From a virus: a DNA stretch of 26,708 nt. Below the pieces are notes generated by a model. The model saw nothing but the letters and a program-made list of their open reading frames with translations. It had not been told where the DNA came from and ran no database searches. Positions 24,656-26,708 of this stretch are shown one piece after another. The stretch is taken from positions 1-26,708 of IMG/VR virus record IMGVR_UViG_3300000117_000194; one strand, 5' to 3'. Made by a program: the position numbers and the translations under genes. Position 1 is the stretch's first letter. The number at the start of each line of letters is the position of its first letter.

Positions 24656-25714
24656 TTATGCTAATAATATTTTTTGTGATACTCCATTAATTACTACGTT
24701 CCAAACTTTAGAACTTGTATTTGTTTCTGTTGCTACAGCTCCTGAGTTATAGGTTGAAGAACCAACTACAAACTGATTATCTGCTGTTGCCTCTGCTTCT
24801 CTACCTAATAGTACAGAGTGACTAAAGTTACCTGTATTAATATTGTAACCTAGTCCACAATTACCGTTTGCATCTTCTGTTCCATATTCTTCTCCTCCAA
24901 TCATAACATTGTAAGCACCTGTTGTAAGCTCATATAAAGCACCCATTCCAACTCCAACATTATAATTTCCTCCACCTGCATTAAACAATGCTTCAGCTCC
25001 TACTACTGTATTACCTGTACCTTGTCCATCACCCATTGCACTATATCCAACTGAAGTATTTGAATTACCTGTTGCATTAAAACCCTGTGAATAATGTCCC
25101 ACAGCTACGTTTTGTGAACCACTAGTAACTACAAGTAAAGAATCTTTACCTACAGCTACATTTTGTGTTGCAGTTGAGTTATAAACAGATTTATGTGATT
25201 GAGCACCTACGGCAGTATTCTCTCCTCCATTCCAAGCATCATTACCTGAACGGTATCCAATATATGTATTATCAGATGTTCTTGAATTATATCCTGCAAT
25301 AGAACCAACTCCTGTATTTCTATCACCATTAGTAAAAAGAAAAGAAATAAGACCAACAGCAACATTGTCAGTACCTGATGTCAGTTCTTTTAATGCTGAT
25401 GTTCCTATTGCTGTATTACTACTAGCATCAATACTTTCCAATAATGCATTAGAACCTACAGCAACATTAAAGCTTCCTGTACTACTATCTTCCAATGCTA
25501 AATAACCTATTGCTACATTGTCTGTTCCTGTAGTATTGTTTTTAAAAGCATCTAATCCATAAACTGTATTGTTTGTGGTTGGTCCTGCACTCTCAGCAAT
25601 ATCTGCCATTGTGAAAAATGCTGCTCTTGCATTTGTTTGAGATGAGCCTAATTGTTCTACAGTTACACCTGTGGTGTCAGCTCTAAACTGTGCGTTACTT
25701 GGTACGGTTGCCAT
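24656..25714 (-). CDS. YadA-like beta-roll fibre / receptor-binding candidate, 352 aa
   Basis: From about residue 49 to 318 the protein consists of about 16 degenerate repeats of 14-25 residues, each ending N-x-[VTI]-[AGV]-[VI]-G: NVAIG, NVAVG, NTAIG, NTGVG, NTYIG, NTAVG, NTSVG, NTVVG, NVGVG, NVMIG and others. This is the pattern of the left-handed beta-roll head of trimeric autotransporter adhesins (YadA/Hia head, Hep_Hag) and of several phage fibres. The first 45 residues (NAQFRADTTGVTVEQLGSSQ) are likely the attachment region. The C-terminus (NTSSKVWNVVINGVSQKILL) is short; no S74 endosialidase-type chaperone domain follows. It probably forms a trimeric fibre or tip that touches the host surface. 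It is followed at 1 nt and 3 nt by two small genes that may help its folding or attachment. Confidence 0.8.
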   Translation of the reverse strand: MATVPSNAQFRADTTGVTVEQLGSSQTNARAAFFTMADIAESAGPTTNNTVYGLDAFKNNTTGTDNVAIGYLALEDSSTGSFNVAVGSNALLESIDASSNTAIGTSALKELTSGTDNVAVGLISFLFTNGDRNTGVGSIAGYNSRTSDNTYIGYRSGNDAWNGGENTAVGAQSHKSVYNSTATQNVAVGKDSLLVVTSGSQNVAVGHYSQGFNATGNSNTSVGYSAMGDGQGTGNTVVGAEALFNAGGGNYNVGVGMGALYELTTGAYNVMIGGEEYGTEDANGNCGLGYNINTGNFSHSVLLGREAEATADNQFVVGSSTYNSGAVATETNTSSKVWNVVINGVSQKILLA

Positions 25715-25726
25715 AATATTGTTTTT

Positions 25727-25861
25727 TTATTTTTGTTCTTCTTCTTTTGGAAATACTTCTCTTAATGCGTCAACTATTGTTGCTGCATCGTTTAAATTGT
25801 AGCATCCTTTTTGGATTGCTAAGTCTATTGCGTTTACTATTGTTTGTATCTTATCTTGCAT
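25727..25861 (-). CDS. Small helical protein, 44 aa
   Basis: This frame of 44 codons plus TAA starts ATG at 25861 and reads MQDKIQTIVNAIDLAIQ, then a central GCYNLNDA, then ATIVDALREVFPKEEEQK. It looks like two short amphipathic helices joined by a Gly/Cys/Tyr turn. Support: it fills the gap between the 77-aa and fibre genes, it is preceded by an exact -7 box (TATATTTG) ending 4 nt before the ATG, and it stops 12 nt before the fibre start. The tight spacing suggests a transcript with almost no leader. It is possibly a regulator or small structural protein; there is no recognised family. Confidence 0.65.
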   Translation of the reverse strand: MQDKIQTIVNAIDLAIQKGCYNLNDAATIVDALREVFPKEEEQK

Positions 25862-25865
25862 AATG

Positions 25866-25873
25866 CAAATATA
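25866..25873 (-). promoter_or_regulatory. -7 promoter box (TATATTTG) with leaderless geometry
   Basis: Minus-strand TATATTTG is followed by CATT and then the ATG at 25861. With the usual 3-5 nt from box to start site, transcription would begin at or beside the ATG. It lies in the 18-nt gap after the 77-aa gene and would drive the 44-aa and fibre genes. Confidence 0.6.
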
Positions 25874-25879
25874 ATTATT

Positions 25880-26113
25880 TTATTTTTTATCTTTACTCTT
25901 TGAGACTTCGCCTGTCTGTAAATTAATCACAGCGTCCTCTCCATATTTTTTAATAAGTTTTTCTTCTTCTTGTGCGAATCTTGCCCTTACCATAGTTACG
26001 TTTTGAATGAGTCCTGCTTTCTGAATTTCTAATTCACCAAGCTGAACTTTCATTTGCGTAAATTGTTTGTTTAAGTCGTTTATAGACTCTAACTCTGTTT
26101 TAGTTAATTTCAT
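25880..26113 (-). CDS. Small coiled-coil protein, 77 aa
   Basis: Nearly the whole protein looks like one coiled coil: LTKTELESINDLNKQFTQMK, then VQLGELEIQKAGLIQNVTMV and RARFAQEEEKLIKKYGE. A short tail follows that resembles a beta turn (VINLQTGEVSKSKDKK). I recall similar short proteins in uncultured marine phages with no named function. There is no membrane or signal segment. It is the first minus-strand gene left of the divergent promoter region, with a -7 box TATATTTG 17 nt upstream and an AATTAAATG start context. It heads the fibre cluster but could be an assembly aid rather than a virion part. Confidence 0.7.
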   Translation of the reverse strand: MKLTKTELESINDLNKQFTQMKVQLGELEIQKAGLIQNVTMVRARFAQEEEKLIKKYGEDAVINLQTGEVSKSKDKK

Positions 26114-26130
26114 TTAATTATAATTTTCTA

Positions 26131-26138
26131 CAAATATA
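26131..26138 (-). promoter_or_regulatory. -7 promoter box (TATATTTG), minus side of divergent pair
   Basis: Minus-strand TATATTTG lies 17 nt before the ATG at 26113. A TTG at 26157-26155 lies 16 nt upstream of the box, close to the ~19-nt spacing expected for a -33 element. It overlaps the upstream region of the plus-strand promoter. Confidence 0.65.
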
Positions 26139-26146
26139 AAACTTTT

Positions 26147-26154
26147 TATCTTTG
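26147..26154 (+). promoter_or_regulatory. -7 promoter box (TATCTTTG), plus side, leaderless geometry
   Basis: Plus-strand TATCTTTG is followed by CAAT and the ATG at 26159, the same 4-nt spacing as at 25866. Transcription should begin at about the ATG. Only 8 nt separate it from the opposing -7 box, so the two promoters cannot easily be occupied together. Confidence 0.6.
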
Positions 26155-26158
26155 CAAT

Positions 26159-26431
26159 ATGAAGAGCCCACAGGTAATTATTTTTATAGCTTTATATTCG
26201 CTTATAGCTACAGCCATTATAACTAATCTATTGTTTGTTGAAAAAGCAGAAAATAAGATTATATCACCTAAACACAATACTATATCTACCGATACGGTAT
26301 ATATGTCTATTGATAGCTTGGACTCTAAAAGAGATACTGTAAAAATATATTATGAAAGAAAAGTTAGCAATTATCATATATTGCCTTCTTCTGAACGTAT
26401 CAGCCTATTCGCAAGTCGGATTAATAGATAA
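26159..26431 (+). CDS. Membrane-anchored small protein, candidate envelope/lysis component, 90 aa
   Basis: Residues ~5-27 (QVIIFIALYSLIATAIITNL) form one membrane segment with few charges before it, like a signal anchor. The rest is a hydrophilic periplasmic-type domain: TISTDTVYMSIDSLDSKRDT, VKIYYERKVSNYHILPSSER, ending ISLFASRINR. I recall this plan, a membrane anchor followed by ID---KRDT(I/V)-I-YE and an SERI-LFA-RINR end, in flavobacterial phages, always next to a gene for an exported coiled-coil protein. It is the first plus-strand gene and overlaps the next by 80 nt in another frame. By architecture it resembles an inner-membrane spanin (Rz type), but the soluble part is short and no coiled coil is obvious, so that label is tentative. 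Confidence 0.75.
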   Translation: MKSPQVIIFIALYSLIATAIITNLLFVEKAENKIISPKHNTISTDTVYMSIDSLDSKRDTVKIYYERKVSNYHILPSSERISLFASRINR

Positions 26432-26708
26432 CAACGGAGACACATTAGTTGCCATAACTCTTGAGCAGATGGACAACATATACGTTGAGCTAATCCAAAA
26501 GGATAGTTTAATGGAACAGGCTATTATAAGCTCTTCTAAGGAACTTAAACTATACGAGCTAGTAACTATTGCCGAGAATAATCTAAAGTCTTGCGAGAAG
26601 GTATTAAAAGACGTAGGAGATAGTAATATCTATTTATTGTCCGAGAACAAGAAAAAAGATAGTAAACTTAAAAGGACTAGAAAGGTTGCCATATACACTA
26701 CTATTTTT
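26352..26708 (+). CDS. Exported coiled-coil protein, 3' end cut by the window edge
   Basis: An ATG at 26352 opens a frame of 119 codons to the right edge without a stop. The start KEKLAIIIYCLLLNVSAYSQ is a signal peptide with likely cleavage after AYS; the Cys lies inside the hydrophobic core and not in a lipobox, so it is not an evident lipoprotein. The mature part (ITLEQMDNIYVELIQKDSLM, then EQAIISSSKELKLYELVTIA and NNLKSCEKVLK) looks coiled-coil, with one Cys. The last visible residues, KLKRTRKVAIYTTIF, look like a basic flank entering a membrane segment. The gene starts inside the 90-aa gene in another frame, an Rz/Rz1-like overlap. An envelope-spanning lysis partner is plausible; a structural or superinfection-exclusion role is not ruled out. 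Confidence 0.75.
   Translation, partial: MKEKLAIIIYCLLLNVSAYSQVGLIDNNGDTLVAITLEQMDNIYVELIQKDSLMEQAIISSSKELKLYELVTIAENNLKSCEKVLKDVGDSNIYLLSENKKKDSKLKRTRKVAIYTTIF

Noticed and set aside
1-26708. tRNA genes, CRISPR arrays, insertion sequences, integrase or attachment sites
   Set aside because: No cloverleaf, regular direct-repeat array, transposase frame or recombinase was seen; nothing suggests lysogeny in this window.

Overview
The window reads as the virion-structure block of a tailed phage of the Bacteroidetes (probably marine Flavobacteriia). The DNA is AT-rich, genes are packed with gaps of about 110 bases or less, and almost everything lies on the minus strand. Host evidence comes from the regulatory DNA. 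Seven TAnnTTTG boxes, the -7 element of the Bacteroidetes housekeeping sigma factor, lie in intergenic gaps next to start codons. Ribosome binding sites are A-rich rather than Shine-Dalgarno-like. Portal, capsid, connector and beta-propeller tail proteins resemble those of crAss-like and related marine flavobacterial podoviruses; this is from recalled family sequence patterns, not a search. No sheath, tail tube or tape-measure gene is visible, which fits a short-tailed (podovirus) particle.

Layout in the direction of minus-strand transcription (right to left). (1) 26113-24055: a 77-aa coiled-coil protein, a 44-aa protein, a 352-aa YadA-like beta-roll fibre and two small fibre-associated proteins, closed by a terminator at about 24031-23994. 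(2) 23947-18239: a promoter, a 74-aa conserved protein, a double-GroES-like co-chaperonin, a candidate small terminase, large terminase and portal, mostly with overlapping ends. (3) 18188-15577: a promoter, scaffold and major capsid protein, closed by a strong terminator. (4) 15508-14771: a 245-aa capsid-proximal protein of unknown role, sitting between two terminators. (5) 14690-6419: a promoter, two connector/ring proteins, a 1548-aa beta-propeller tail protein, a Cys-rich appendage protein and a 272-aa tail module. (6) 6363 to the left edge: a promoter and three likely internal (ejected) virion proteins, the last running off the window after at least 1149 codons.

At the right end a divergent promoter pair separates this block from plus-strand genes. 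These are two overlapping membrane or exported proteins, of which the second runs off the right edge; they look like a cell-envelope pair, possibly for lysis.

Together the genes cover folding of the capsid (co-chaperonin), shell assembly (scaffold, capsid), DNA packaging (terminase, portal), the neck and short tail, host recognition (beta-roll fibre) and DNA ejection (internal proteins). No tRNA, CRISPR, insertion sequence, integrase or replication gene was seen. No gene-free stretch exceeds 300 bases; the longest gap (23948-24054) holds a terminator followed by a promoter.
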